This document shows, piece after piece, positions 1 to 8,338 of a stretch of DNA of 39,239 bases. Within the stretch, counting starts at the first letter, position 1, and each line of letters starts with the position of its first letter. The notes under the pieces were generated by a model. The model did no database searches. It saw only the letters and a list, made by a program, of their open reading frames with translations, and was not told where the DNA came from. The translations under genes were made by a program, and so were the position numbers. The stretch covers positions 1 through 39,239 of the forward strand of contig NZ_JAUCGJ010000043.1 in assembly GCF_030378065.1 (NCBI RefSeq). The letters are read 5' to 3'. Source of the DNA: Candidatus Venteria ishoeyi (lineage in GTDB: Bacteria > Pseudomonadota > Gammaproteobacteria > Beggiatoales > Beggiatoaceae).

Positions 1-38
1 AATCACTTGGGACAATCTTTTAATGTTAAACTAGTCTT

Positions 39-2399
39 ATGTTTTGGTTTTTATATACAATAATTTCAATTCCTACCGTCCTTTGCTTTTTTTATAGCAA
101 CCAAGCGAGTTTTTTGTCGTTACTGAATTCCTTGCTGTTTTTGTTGTTATCATCTTTTGCTATATTTACTCTCAGTTCCAAACACCAGCAAAAAAATATC
201 GCTTTTTTATTGGCTTTGAGCTTGCTTTTACCTATTTTTGTTTTTGAATTAATGCGTTTTGTTTCATTTTATTTCCAAGGTGAAGGTTTTAATGCCCGTT
301 TCTTTTTTCATCTTAGCTGGAATAGTTTGTTAGAAGCAGGGGCTGCATATCTGCTATTAATCACTGCTGTAATCTTCCTGTTATCACTTTTTGTAGTACT
401 TATTTATCAATGTACAATCAGAAAAATCGGTAAAAAGATTCCATATTATTTTGCTATATCCGCACTGCCACTCTGTTTGTTACTCAATTTCGCACTTAAA
501 GAGTTCGTTTTATTACAGTTTTTCCCGTTTGGTATCGCCAATACATCTTTTGACATATCAAAACTACAAGAGATGGGGCTTAATCCAACCGCACTAGAGA
601 AAGTTGAACTGCAAGCCAGTTCTGGGAAAAATTTGGTATTTATTTATCTTGAAAGTCTAGAAAATATATATCTGGAGGAAGAGATTTTTCCAGGGCTAAC
701 ACCGAATATACAACAACTTGCCAATAATGGTTTACGTTTTACGGATATACAGCAAACACCAGGAACTGAGTGGACTATTGCTGGAATATTTGCTTCTCAA
801 TGTGGCACACCTCTGGTTTATGGCAATAGTATTATTTCTGGTAATGACATTATTCAAAACGGTTATCTAAAACATGCAGTTTGTCTTAGTGATTTGTTGC
901 ACCAAGCAGGATATAAACAATATTATATTGGTGGTGCTTCTGTTCGTTTTGCAGGTAAAAGTGATTTTTATAAAAACCATCATTATGATCAAGTATTGGG
1001 TTATGACGAATTAATTAATGAACTTCCTGATAAAACCTACAAAACAGGTTGGGGGCTTTATGATGACAGTTTATTCACACTTTCTGTACAGACTTTTGAA
1101 CGTTTAGCAAAAGAAGAACAACTTTTTAATCTGACTATTTTAACAATAGATACGCATCAACCTGCTAAACCCTCCCATTCTTGCAGTAATTATTCTGCTT
1201 TACAAAACAAAACACTAGATGCAGTACATTGCACAGATCAACTAGTAAATAATTTTATAAAACGTATATCTAAACACCCTGCATTTAAAAATACCATTGT
1301 AGTATTGTTTAGTGATCACTTAGCAATGATGAGTCGTCAAAAAATATTTCCACCAGAATATCATCGCAAATTATTTTTTGCCTTGCTAAATGGAGATAAA
1401 AAAGGACTGAACACGCGGCAAGGCAGCCATATGGATATAGTTCCAACCACGCTTGCAGCCCTTGGCATTAAACACAATGCCGCTTTTTTAGCTGGAAATA
1501 ATCTACTTGCTACAGAACCTCAAAAAACCTTGGTAGATTTTAAAAATGCAGAAGTACAGCAGGCTATCCGACATGTAAACAAGAATTTTTTCTCTAAAGA
1601 TTACTCACTTTGTCAAGATAACCAGCTTTTACTCAAGATGGAGAACTCTAAAAGCCTTCGTATTGGCAATCAGATATTATCATTGTCCTCGGCTGGAATA
1701 CCTGCAACACCACAACGTTATACAAAAGATTTAGCTATACTTGCATACCTAGATGATTCTGGCAAAATTGAAAATGCCTCCAGTGTGCATTTTAATAGCC
1801 TGCCATACCTGCTCACACGTAGCAAAGACTCCATTTTTCTACTGATAACTCCAAACAAGGAATTGCCTTATGGATTGGATAATTTCACTGTCTCAGAACA
1901 TGGCATCAAGGTGCTGATAGGAAAATTTAATGGTTCAATTTTTTCTCTTGGCAAGTTCAAAAATTTACATCAGTTACAAATTCCTGGTGAAAACTGCCAT
2001 GCCATATTACAAAAAACCAAGATACCAACTCGCAAAAATCATCCTCAGCCTAAACTTGACTCACTTTGTATTGAAAAAAATCAATTTGCAGCACATTATG
2101 ATCGGAAAAATAAACACTTAATTATTCCAAAAGTGGCATTACCTGACGGTCTCATCAGCAGCACCCTAGTTAAAGAATCAGAAAAATATTTCTCTTTGCA
2201 TAGTTTTTCACCTATAAAAGAAGAGATAACAAAAGCAGATAATTGCATTGCTTATTATGTAAATAACCTATTATATATTCCTTCCCTGCTCATCAAAGAT
2301 GGAGATAATGAAAAAAAAATAGCTCCCCTGGAAATGAAAATGATTTTAAAACACTCATATATATTTGAAATTAGGAAGCAGGATATCGATAAATTATGA
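39..2399 (+). CDS. OpgB/LtaS-like membrane phosphoglycerol transferase (sulfatase-fold)
   Basis: 786 residues, close to the length of E. coli OpgB (MdoB). The first ~160 residues hold about five hydrophobic membrane segments. An extracytoplasmic alkaline-phosphatase/sulfatase-fold domain (PF00884-like) follows. Visible landmarks are ESLE near residue 205 (metal ligand region), GTEWT at 242-246 whose Thr246 aligns with the phospho-acceptor threonine of LtaS/OpgB, FSDHL (metal Asp-His) and GSHMDIVPT. Family members move sn-glycerol-1-phosphate from phosphatidylglycerol to periplasmic glucans or other surface glycans. The C-terminal ~280 residues are not recognised and may set acceptor specificity. 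No strong ribosome site precedes the ATG. The gene is clearly more AT-rich than the ribosomal/dsr genes, suggesting a different history. The family call is firm; the substrate is inferred. Confidence 0.75.
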   Translation: MFWFLYTIISIPTVLCFFYSNQASFLSLLNSLLFLLLSSFAIFTLSSKHQQKNIAFLLALSLLLPIFVFELMRFVSFYFQGEGFNARFFFHLSWNSLLEAGAAYLLLITAVIFLLSLFVVLIYQCTIRKIGKKIPYYFAISALPLCLLLNFALKEFVLLQFFPFGIANTSFDISKLQEMGLNPTALEKVELQASSGKNLVFIYLESLENIYLEEEIFPGLTPNIQQLANNGLRFTDIQQTPGTEWTIAGIFASQCGTPLVYGNSIISGNDIIQNGYLKHAVCLSDLLHQAGYKQYYIGGASVRFAGKSDFYKNHHYDQVLGYDELINELPDKTYKTGWGLYDDSLFTLSVQTFERLAKEEQLFNLTILTIDTHQPAKPSHSCSNYSALQNKTLDAVHCTDQLVNNFIKRISKHPAFKNTIVVLFSDHLAMMSRQKIFPPEYHRKLFFALLNGDKKGLNTRQGSHMDIVPTTLAALGIKHNAAFLAGNNLLATEPQKTLVDFKNAEVQQAIRHVNKNFFSKDYSLCQDNQLLLKMENSKSLRIGNQILSLSSAGIPATPQRYTKDLAILAYLDDSGKIENASSVHFNSLPYLLTRSKDSIFLLITPNKELPYGLDNFTVSEHGIKVLIGKFNGSIFSLGKFKNLHQLQIPGENCHAILQKTKIPTRKNHPQPKLDSLCIEKNQFAAHYDRKNKHLIIPKVALPDGLISSTLVKESEKYFSLHSFSPIKEEITKADNCIAYYVNNLLYIPSLLIKDGDNEKKIAPLEMKMILKHSYIFEIRKQDIDKL

Positions 2400-2533
2400 C
2401 CTAAAAACTCCCTATTCGCTATACCTAACGGATTGGACTTTGGACAAAGTACCCCCCCTACCTCTTACCGAGGTTATCACAACATCTTCCCCAAATTAAC
2501 TTTAAGCGTAACCGTTCAGACCCCCAATAGGGC

Positions 2534-2555
2534 AATAGAAATTGAATAGAAATTG
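2534..2555. repeat. Tandem 11-bp duplication
   Basis: AATAGAAATTG occurs twice in direct succession, 14 bp before the dispersed repeat at 2569. It may be a footprint of slippage or of insertion. No function is visible. Confidence 0.6.
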
Positions 2556-2568
2556 AAGACATATATGG

Positions 2569-2683
2569 ACACCCCGCTAATGTCAAGTTTTTTTCACTTT
2601 TTCTTTACGTCAATATTCCTCAAGCAAGCACAGAGCTAACAACAATGGGGGTTTGGGGGTATCACCCCCAAATAATCATCACT
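2569..2683 (+). repeat. Dispersed ~115-bp repeat, copy A (inverted partner at 36145-36250)
   Basis: This block starts with ACACCCC and CTAAT, passes through a T-rich stretch and AACAACAATGGGGGTT, and ends in AATAATCATCACT. The reverse complement of 36145-36250 follows the same order with scattered substitutions and small indels. It contains a short palindrome at about 2653-2672 (TTGGGGGTATCACCCCCAA). One reading frame across its start gives a Y-G-HPANVKFF peptide resembling the end of the gene remnant at 36214. It may therefore be the edge of a decayed mobile element with the 3' end of a gene. The remaining gene-free DNA (2400-2568 and 2684-2860) shows nothing else I can support. Confidence 0.6.
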
Positions 2684-2859
2684 ACTCCCTGTTTTTGTAC
2701 CAACTCGCCTTCGGGTGCCAAATCCCCTTTTTACTGGTGTACTCTGTAAAATGGCACGTTGAACCCTCCCACTCTTGCTCACCTTTGTGTGGAGCGGTTG
2801 ACATTGTTCTCACCGATCCCAGTTGGTTCGGCTACTACCTATCCTGATGATAAAATCTA

Positions 2860-3126
2860 ATCCAAAGCAGCACCAGCATTTGAGTCAATAACGGTCTTCG
2901 ACATATATCCGGCTTCTGTTGATAATCTCATATTATTAGAGTTATCGAGCCCTGATGAGATTCAAGATTCCCCGCCGCCTCTGCACCCATAAGGTCTTTA
3001 TGACCGCTGTCTTAACTCAGGCTCTGACAGGGAAAACCGTTTTATTTCATCACTGCTGTGTACCGTCTTGGGCAAGTATTCTATTTGCTTTATATATTTG
3101 CCTTTATGCGTTGATTATTCCTTGGT
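2860..3126 (-). other. 3' non-coding end of the IS110-family element, candidate guide (bridge/seek) RNA region
   Basis: About 270 gene-free bases lie downstream of the IS110-type transposase stop. IS1111-group members are known to carry their guide RNA in the downstream non-coding end, whereas IS110-group members carry it upstream. Only ~70 bases lie upstream of the transposase here, so this side is the natural candidate. It contains an 8-bp stem, AATCTCAT (2924-2931) with ATGAGATT (2955-2962), and other short complementary stretches. The outer boundary and any target-binding loops are not resolved. The RNA is inferred from family knowledge. Confidence 0.35.
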
Positions 3127-4146
3127 TTATGTTGCCTGATAATTTTGTTTATGCGCCAGCACTGCCCAGATAATACGCGCCAGTTTGTTTGCCAGGGCGA
3201 CAATGACTTTACAGGGATGAGCTCTGGCACTGAGTGCTTGCAGCCATAAGCTGAGTTTGTCGGTTTTAGCGCCACTCCAGTTTAATACCGTGCATGCGCC
3301 ATGTATCAATAAGCGTCTTAAATGACTGTTGCCACGTTTACTGATGCCTGATAAGCGGCTTATTTCCCCACTGGCATGTTGTTTCGGTGTCAGCCCTATC
3401 CATGCTGCCATCTGCCGACCATTTTTGAAGTATTTGGCATCACCAACGGCAGCCAGCATATTGGCGGCGATAATCGGGCCAACGCCGGGAATGGTTTGCA
3501 GGCGTTGATAATCTTCATCAGTTTGAAGCAATGCTATGGTCTCATTTTCAGTTTCCTGGATACGTTTATCATAGGCCAGCAGTTCTTGATAAAGCATCTG
3601 GATAAATTTTCGTGCGACTGGCGTTAATGGTTGCTGTGCATCCTCCAGAATATCCGGCAGGCCTTTGCGCAGACGATATAAGCCAGTGGGTAGAATAATC
3701 CCGTATTCAGCCAATAGCCCCCTTAGTTGGTTACTGGTGGCGCTACGCTGACGAATCAGGCGCTCCCGAATACGTTGCAGCGATTGAATGTCTTGTTGTT
3801 CCAATGTTTTGACCGGAACAAAGCTGGCTTTAGGTCGATGCGCGGCTTCGGCAATGGCAATTGCATCATTATGGTCATTTTTGTTGCCTACGACAAAAGG
3901 CTTGACCTGATAGGGTGGAATCAATTTAACCGTATGTCCAAGCACGGCAATAGCTCGACCCCAGTGATGGGCGCTATAGCATGCTTCCATAACCACTTCC
4001 GTTGGCTCAAATTGTGACAAGGTGGCAAGCAGTTTTTTGCGGCTTACTTTTTTGTTTATCACAACTTTGTTGTGCGCATTTAACGCACACACCTGGAATA
4101 TATTTTTTGCCAAATCAATACTGATGATACTATGTTTAGTGTTCAT
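3127..4146 (-). CDS. IS110-family RNA-guided transposase/recombinase
   Basis: 339 residues, the usual length for the family. The N-terminal DEDD (RuvC-like) domain shows SIDLAKN with the first Asp, MEACYSAHHWGR with the Glu, and NKNDHNDAIAI with the two later Asps. The C-terminal Tnp_20 domain shows the helix-hairpin-helix motif IPGVGPIIAANML and the LSGISKRGNSHLRRLLIHGA segment with the nucleophilic-serine region. The resemblance to the IS1111 group (GIDLAKNVFQ... ACxSAHHWAR type) is from memory of the family. The protein cuts and joins DNA under the direction of an RNA from the element's non-coding end. The reading frame is intact, so the element may be active. Start ATG at 4146; the next in-frame residues fit the family N-terminus. 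Confidence 0.92.
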   Translation of the reverse strand: MNTKHSIISIDLAKNIFQVCALNAHNKVVINKKVSRKKLLATLSQFEPTEVVMEACYSAHHWGRAIAVLGHTVKLIPPYQVKPFVVGNKNDHNDAIAIAEAAHRPKASFVPVKTLEQQDIQSLQRIRERLIRQRSATSNQLRGLLAEYGIILPTGLYRLRKGLPDILEDAQQPLTPVARKFIQMLYQELLAYDKRIQETENETIALLQTDEDYQRLQTIPGVGPIIAANMLAAVGDAKYFKNGRQMAAWIGLTPKQHASGEISRLSGISKRGNSHLRRLLIHGACTVLNWSGAKTDKLSLWLQALSARAHPCKVIVALANKLARIIWAVLAHKQNYQAT

Positions 4147-4213
4147 GATGGATACCTCATCTATTTCAAGGTTATATACCTTCAGTTTGGCACATTACGA
4201 TGCCGATAATGGT

Positions 4214-4224
4214 GGGGTGTCCAT
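4214..4224 (-). repeat. 11-bp inverted match to 2565-2575
   Basis: GGGGTGTCCAT here is the exact reverse complement of ATGGACACCCC at 2565-2575. Continuing inward, the two sides share only scattered bases (ACC-ATT-ATC versus GCT-AAT-GTC). It also resembles the start of repeat copy B, so it may be a third, fragmentary copy of that repeat on the other side of the IS. Confidence 0.45.
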
Positions 4225-4229
4225 CTCAG

Positions 4230-4867
4230 CACCCACCTAAATTTGAAAAAAATACCATTTCTGTTATCCTGTCCTAAAACCTGAATTCAAAGAGGGATAA
4301 AGCCATGCCCATGCCACGCAAAGAACAAGTAAGCAAACACACCAACGGTCATTATCACTGCGTCAGTCGTGCCGTGCGCCGCGCTTTTTTATGTGGCGTT
4401 GATAAACAAAGCGGCTGCAATTATGAACATAGGCGGCAATGGATATTGGACAGGCTGGAACTACTTGCTGGACAATTTTCAGTTGAGGTCTGCGCTTATG
4501 CCATTATGAGCAATCATTACCATTTGGTGCTGCATGTGGATTATGAGCAGAGTTTGACCTGGAATGCTGAAGAAGTGGTCAAGCGTTGGTGTACTTTGTT
4601 TCCACCGCAGGCTTTAAAAGAAAGTGATGGTAAACAGTTTGATGATGAAGTAGTCAGTGCTTATTTTGCGCGGCTGGCGGCGGATGAGGAAAAGGTGGTC
4701 TTGTGGCGCGAGCGTCTGGCCGATTTAAGCTGGTTTATGCGCTGTCTGAATGAGCCGGTTGCACGCCAGGCCAATAAGGAAGATAAGTGTACCGGGCGGT
4801 TTTGGGAAGGACGTTTTAAATCTCAGGCTTTATTGGATGATGCCGCTTTGATTAGCTGCATGGCGTA
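4230..4867. repeat. 638-bp tandem-duplicated unit, copy 1 (carries truncated RAYT)
   Basis: This unit matches 4881-5518 at a fixed offset of 651 bp. The 75-bp leader before the ATG is almost identical, and the coding part differs at a few percent of bases, mostly silent. The match ends at GCGTA, where copy 1 runs into AAAAATTACAAG and then the next leader. The second copy continues into the rest of the gene. Confidence 0.9.
4243..4270 (+). promoter_or_regulatory. Candidate promoter of truncated RAYT copy (duplicated before copy 2)
   Basis: A TTGAAA -35 (4243-4248) and TATCCT -10 (4265-4270) are 16 bp apart, about 35 bp before the ATG at 4305. The same elements sit at 4894-4899 and 4916-4921 before the second copy. 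An AGAGGGAT ribosome site precedes both ATGs. Confidence 0.45.
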
Positions 4868-4868
4868 A
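4305..4868 (+). pseudogene. C-terminally truncated RAYT (TnpA_REP) transposase, stop at catalytic Tyr codon
   Basis: 187 residues, 183 of them identical to the first 187 of the full-length neighbour at 4956. Differences are at residues 7, 9 and 13 and an N/D in the LTW-x-AEE segment. The HUH motif HYH (residues 71-73) is intact. Codon 188, TAT (Tyr) in the complete copy, is TAA here because the duplication junction falls inside that codon. By alignment with the YxxxNP segment of E. coli TnpA_REP, this is the nucleophilic tyrosine. The product should therefore keep the HUH site and part of the DNA-binding surface but be unable to cleave. It could be a dead remnant or a dominant-negative or REP-binding protein. 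The differences from copy 2 are mostly silent. Confidence 0.8.
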
Positions 4869-4880
4869 AAAATTACAAGA

Positions 4881-5518
4881 CACCCACCTAAATTTGAAAA
4901 AAATACCATTTCTGTTATCCTGTCCTAAAACCTGAATTCAAAGAGGGATAAAATCATGCCCATGCCACGCAAAGCACAAATCAGCAAACATGCCAACGGT
5001 CATTATCACTGCGTCAGTCGTGCCGTGCGCCGCGCTTTTTTATGTGGCGTTGATAAACAAAGCGGCTGCAATTATGAACATAGGCGGCAATGGATATTGG
5101 ACAGGTTGGAACTGCTTGCCGGGCAGTTTTCGGTTGAGGTTTGCGCTTATGCCATTATGAGCAACCATTACCATTTGGTACTACATGTGGATTATGAGCA
5201 GAGCTTGACCTGGGATGCTGAAGAAGTGGTGAAGCGTTGGTGTACCTTGTTTCCACCGCAGGCTTTAAAAGAAAGTGATGGTAAACAGTTTGATGATGAA
5301 GTAGTCAGCGCTTATTTTGCGCGGCTGGCGGCGGATGAGGAAAAGGTGGTCTTGTGGCGCGAGCGTCTGGCAGATTTAAGCTGGTTTATGCGCTGTCTGA
5401 ATGAGCCGGTTGCACGGCAGGCCAATAAGGAAGATAAGTGTACCGGGCGGTTTTGGGAAGGGCGTTTTAAATCTCAGGCTTTATTGGATGATGCCGCTTT
5501 GATTAGCTGCATGGCGTA
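4881..5518. repeat. 638-bp tandem-duplicated unit, copy 2 (leader and 5' part of complete RAYT)
   Basis: This is the second member of the direct repeat described at 4230. A 13-bp junction segment (4868-4880) separates the two units. Sequence after 5518 is unique to this copy. Confidence 0.9.
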
Positions 5519-5975
5519 TGTTGACCTCAATCCGGTACGCGCCGCCATTGCGCAAACTCCGGAAGATTCTGAATTTACTTCTTTTGCAGCAAGAGTTGAG
5601 ACTGAAAAAAAATCATCCTCAAAACCACAAAGCCAATGGCTTTTACCTTTTGCTGAGACTAAAAAAATCGGGAAACCACAAGTCACGCAGAATGCGCATG
5701 TTTGCCTGCCCATCAGCCAGGAAGAATATTTTGAACTGGTGGACTGGACCGGGCGCTGTATTCGTGATGGTAAACGTGGTGCTATTCCTGCGCATATTCA
5801 GCCCATTTTGCAACGTTTGGAAATTAAGCAGGATAACTGGGTAGATGGTATACAGCATTATGGCAATCATTTTTATAAGGTTGTTGGCATCATGCGGCAT
5901 TTGCTGGAAGAGACTGAGCGGCAGGGACAAAAATGGTTTAAGGGCCAAACTGCTGCTCGGTTGTTATACCAATAG
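4956..5975 (+). CDS. REP-associated tyrosine transposase (RAYT, TnpA_REP / Y1_Tnp family)
   Basis: 339 residues. The Y1 transposase core covers roughly residues 12-205: an N-terminal GHYHCVSRAVRRAF strand, the HUH motif HYH at 71-73 in MSNHYHLVLHV, the RFWEGRFKSQ segment, and Tyr188 in MAYVDLNPVRA, the expected nucleophile. The C-terminal ~130 residues are an extension seen in longer RAYTs. These domesticated HUH endonucleases bind and process REP palindromes and are thought to spread them. They usually occur as single copies, so the tandem truncated copy upstream is odd. An AGAGGGAT ribosome site precedes the ATG. The composite palindromes at 24193-24546 are possible substrates, but no REP matching them flanks this gene. 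Confidence 0.88.
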   Translation: MPMPRKAQISKHANGHYHCVSRAVRRAFLCGVDKQSGCNYEHRRQWILDRLELLAGQFSVEVCAYAIMSNHYHLVLHVDYEQSLTWDAEEVVKRWCTLFPPQALKESDGKQFDDEVVSAYFARLAADEEKVVLWRERLADLSWFMRCLNEPVARQANKEDKCTGRFWEGRFKSQALLDDAALISCMAYVDLNPVRAAIAQTPEDSEFTSFAARVETEKKSSSKPQSQWLLPFAETKKIGKPQVTQNAHVCLPISQEEYFELVDWTGRCIRDGKRGAIPAHIQPILQRLEIKQDNWVDGIQHYGNHFYKVVGIMRHLLEETERQGQKWFKGQTAARLLYQ

Positions 5976-6095
5976 CTGATATAGCTGATATTTTCATTAT
6001 TTATGTTGCGTGTTGATTGAGTATTTTCTCAGCCCGTTACTGCGTTATCGGCAGGGGAATATCAGAGAAAAATAATGTGGAATATGTTGGTATAA
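5964..6095. repeat. Long imperfect palindrome spanning the 3' end of the RAYT gene
   Basis: TTATACCAA (5964-5972, overlapping the last codons and just short of the stop) is repeated inverted as TTGGTATAA (6087-6095). Nested inside, CTGATATT (5985-5992) pairs with AATATCAG (6058-6065). The two arms can form a ~130-base hairpin in DNA or RNA. It could be the terminal structure recognised by the transposase, or a MITE-like unit. Confidence 0.55.
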
Positions 6096-6126
6096 TTTTT
6101 AAAATTAATTTTTTTTACAAAAGTGC

Positions 6127-6155
6127 TTGACAGGGACGTCAGATTTCTGCAAAAT
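6127..6155 (+). promoter_or_regulatory. Promoter of the tRNA-Tyr/Gly/Thr-tuf operon
   Basis: A perfect TTGACA -35 (6127-6132) lies 17 bp from CAAAAT (6150-6155), a 4/6 match to the -10 consensus. A GC-rich GCGCG follows at the expected start site, a discriminator type linked to stringent control of stable-RNA promoters. The tRNA begins about 5 bases after the predicted start. Confidence 0.75.
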
Positions 6156-6166
6156 GCGCGTCTTTC

Positions 6167-6251
6167 GGAGGGGTACCCAAGCGGTCAACGGGAACAGACT
6201 GTAAATCTGTCGGCTCAGCCTTCGGAGGTTCGAATCCTCCCCCCTCCACCA
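6167..6251 (+). tRNA. tRNA-Tyr (anticodon GTA)
   Basis: 85-nt class II tRNA with a long variable arm. The acceptor GGAGGGG pairs with CCCCTCC (6241-6247), followed by A and an encoded CCA. The anticodon GTA is at 6201-6203, and the T-loop reads GGTTCGAATCC. It is the first gene of the tRNA-tuf transcription unit, as in E. coli tyrU-glyT-thrT-tufB. Confidence 0.97.
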
Positions 6252-6300
6252 CTTTTTAGAGTGAATCGCGCCATAAGTAGCTTGGTGATTCCAGAGTCAA

Positions 6301-6374
<74 letters not shown>

Positions 6375-6433
6375 GTTTATTTTGTTTTGTGCTGAAGCGT
6401 TCTATACTGGATTTTCCTGATTAAAAGTAAATT

Positions 6434-6509
<76 letters not shown>

Positions 6510-6549
6510 TAATGTTTTGTTCTAAAGGTTCTTGTGGGAGACAAAGTCG

Positions 6550-7740
6550 ATGTCTAAAGAGAAGTTTGAGCGTGGCAAGCCACACGTTAATGTCGGTACC
6601 ATCGGTCACGTAGATCATGGTAAAACCACTTTAACAGCAGCGATTACCAAGTGCATGGCAGAGCGTCATGGTGGTGAATCCAAAGCCTATGACCAAATCG
6701 ATAATGCACCAGAAGAGCGCGAGCGCGGTATTACCATTGCAACTGCGCACGTTGAATATGAATCTGATAACCGTCATTATGCGCACGTTGACTGTCCTGG
6801 ACACGCGGATTATGTGAAAAACATGATCACCGGTGCAGCACAGATGGATGGTGCGATTCTGGTGGTTTCCGCAGCAGATGGCCCTATGCCGCAAACCCGT
6901 GAGCATATCCTGCTGGCGCGTCAGGTAGGTGTGCCTTATGTTGTTGTCTACATGAACAAAGCGGACATGGTGGATGACGAAGAATTGCTGGAACTGGTGG
7001 AAATGGAAGTGCGTGAACTGCTCGACAGTTACGAATTCCCAGGTGATGATACCCCGGTTGTTATTGGTTCTGCATTGAAAGCGATTGAAGGTGACCAGAG
7101 TGATATTGGCGTACCTTCCATTAATAAGCTGGTTGAAGCATTAGATTCTTATATTCCAGAGCCAGAGCGTGATATTGATCAAGCCTTCCTGATGCCGATT
7201 GAAGATGTATTTTCTATCTCTGGTCGTGGCACGGTGGTTACGGGTCGTATCGAACGCGGTGTGGTTAAAGTCGGCGAAGAAATTGAAATCGTTGGTATTA
7301 AAGAAACCACCAAAACCACCTGTACCGGTGTGGAAATGTTCCGTAAACTCCTGGATTCAGGCGTTGCTGGTGACAATGTGGGTGTGTTACTGCGTGGTAC
7401 CAAGCGTGAAGATGTTGAGCGTGGTCAGGTATTGGCTAAGCCGGGTTCTATTACTCCACATACCCATTTTGAAGCTGAAGTTTATATTCTGAGTAAAGAA
7501 GAAGGTGGGCGTCATACCCCATTCTTTAATGGTTATCGCCCTCAGTTCTATTTCCGCACCACCGATGTGACCGGTGCAGTTGAACTGCCTGAAGGTGTGG
7601 AAATGGTTATGCCAGGTGATAACGTGAAAATGGATGTTACCCTGATTGCACCGATTGCAATGGAAGAAGGTTTGCGCTTTGCGATTCGTGAAGGCGGTCG
7701 TACCGTTGGTGCTGGGGTTGTTTCCAAAGTTATTGAATAA
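6550..7740 (+). CDS. tuf: Elongation factor Tu
   Basis: 396 residues, full length. EF-Tu is the GTPase that brings aminoacyl-tRNA to the ribosome. The G-domain motifs are GHVDHGKT (P-loop), DCPGH and NKAD. Domains 2 and 3 follow and end in the conserved [16 protein letters not shown] 6550 is chosen because [16 protein letters not shown] is the family N-terminus and GGGAG lies 9 bases upstream; an in-frame TTG at 6532 is too early. The gene is co-transcribed with the three upstream tRNAs. No second tuf copy or fusA lies in the window. Confidence 0.98.
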   Translation: MSKEKFERGKPHVNVGTIGHVDHGKTTLTAAITKCMAERHGGESKAYDQIDNAPEERERGITIATAHVEYESDNRHYAHVDCPGHADYVKNMITGAAQMDGAILVVSAADGPMPQTREHILLARQVGVPYVVVYMNKADMVDDEELLELVEMEVRELLDSYEFPGDDTPVVIGSALKAIEGDQSDIGVPSINKLVEALDSYIPEPERDIDQAFLMPIEDVFSISGRGTVVTGRIERGVVKVGEEIEIVGIKETTKTTCTGVEMFRKLLDSGVAGDNVGVLLRGTKREDVERGQVLAKPGSITPHTHFEAEVYILSKEEGGRHTPFFNGYRPQFYFRTTDVTGAVELPEGVEMVMPGDNVKMDVTLIAPIAMEEGLRFAIREGGRTVGAGVVSKVIE

Positions 7741-7751
7741 AGTTGTATAAT

Positions 7752-7789
7752 ATATTATCAGTTACCCGTTGCAGGGTGGCTGATAATAT
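7752..7789 (+). other. Hairpin between tuf and tRNA-Trp
   Basis: ATATTATCAG (7752-7761) pairs with CTGATAATAT (7780-7789), and ACCC/GGGT pairs inside the loop. No T-run follows, so this is more likely an mRNA 3'-end or processing structure than a full terminator. Confidence 0.55.
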
Positions 7790-7831
7790 GAAAATGTCTT
7801 GTTCTGTATTGTATTATTTTCCATCCTTTAC

Positions 7832-7907
7832 AGGCCAGTAGCTCAATTGGCAGAGCGGCGGTCTCCAAAACCGCAGGTTGGGGGTTCGATTCCCTCCTGG
7901 CCTGCCA
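7832..7907 (+). tRNA. tRNA-Trp (anticodon CCA)
   Basis: 76-nt cloverleaf with AGGCCAG pairing to CTGGCCT (7897-7903), discriminator G and encoded CCA. The anticodon CCA is at 7865-7867. A tRNA-Trp before secE is the standard gammaproteobacterial arrangement. Confidence 0.97.
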
Positions 7908-7957
7908 TTTTTTTATGGCAGTCCTCCTGAAATTCCCTGAAAGAGATTGTGGCGCGC

Positions 7958-8329
7958 ATGAGCACAAAAGCTGAAGCAGCAGTAAATAAATCTGATCTGC
8001 TTAAATGGGCAGTTGCCTGGTTATTATTAGTTGCCGGTCTTGCTGGTTTTTATTACTTTTCTGATAGCTCCACTTTATTACGTGTTTTAGGTCTGTTGCT
8101 GACTGCCGGCGTATTTGTTGCCATTGCTTTGACAACGGATAAAGGTCAGTCTATCTGGAGTTTTGCCAAGGATTCACGAACTGAGGTTCGTAAAGTCGTA
8201 TGGCCTTCCCGTCAGGAAACACTGCAAACAACCCTGATCGTCATTGTTGTGGTGATTATCATGGCTTTGTTGATTTGGTTGGTAGATAGTCTCTTGCTGT
8301 GGATAGTAAGAGCCTTAACGGGTAGCTAG
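7958..8329 (+). CDS. secE: Preprotein translocase subunit SecE
   Basis: 123 residues with three hydrophobic segments (about 17-34, 40-58 and 90-113), the long E. coli-type SecE. The conserved amphipathic SRTEVRKVVWPSRQET lies before the last membrane helix; this is the essential core that clamps SecY in the inner-membrane SecYEG channel. ATG 7958 is preferred to GTG 7949 because AAGAGA (7941-7946) is then correctly spaced. The stop is 9 bp before nusG, so the two are coupled as usual. Confidence 0.96.
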   Translation: MSTKAEAAVNKSDLLKWAVAWLLLVAGLAGFYYFSDSSTLLRVLGLLLTAGVFVAIALTTDKGQSIWSFAKDSRTEVRKVVWPSRQETLQTTLIVIVVVIIMALLIWLVDSLLLWIVRALTGS

Positions 8330-8338
8330 GTCAATATT

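Larger units (their letters stand above)
2860..4213 (-). mobile_element. IS110-family (IS1111-like) insertion sequence, ends approximate
   Basis: The element has one transposase gene, short upstream and longer downstream non-coding flanks, and no clear terminal inverted repeats or target duplication, as expected for IS110/IS1111. Both ends are estimates. Outside it, an 11-bp inverted pair, ATGGACACCCC (2565-2575) and its complement (4214-4224), brackets the element and the adjoining repeat. That pair may instead be two copies of the dispersed repeat's end rather than IS termini. Confidence 0.5.

Noticed and set aside
2653-3173. Short plus-strand open frames in the IS flank
   Set aside because: They cross a palindrome and the end of the transposase gene on the other strand; no motif or start signal.
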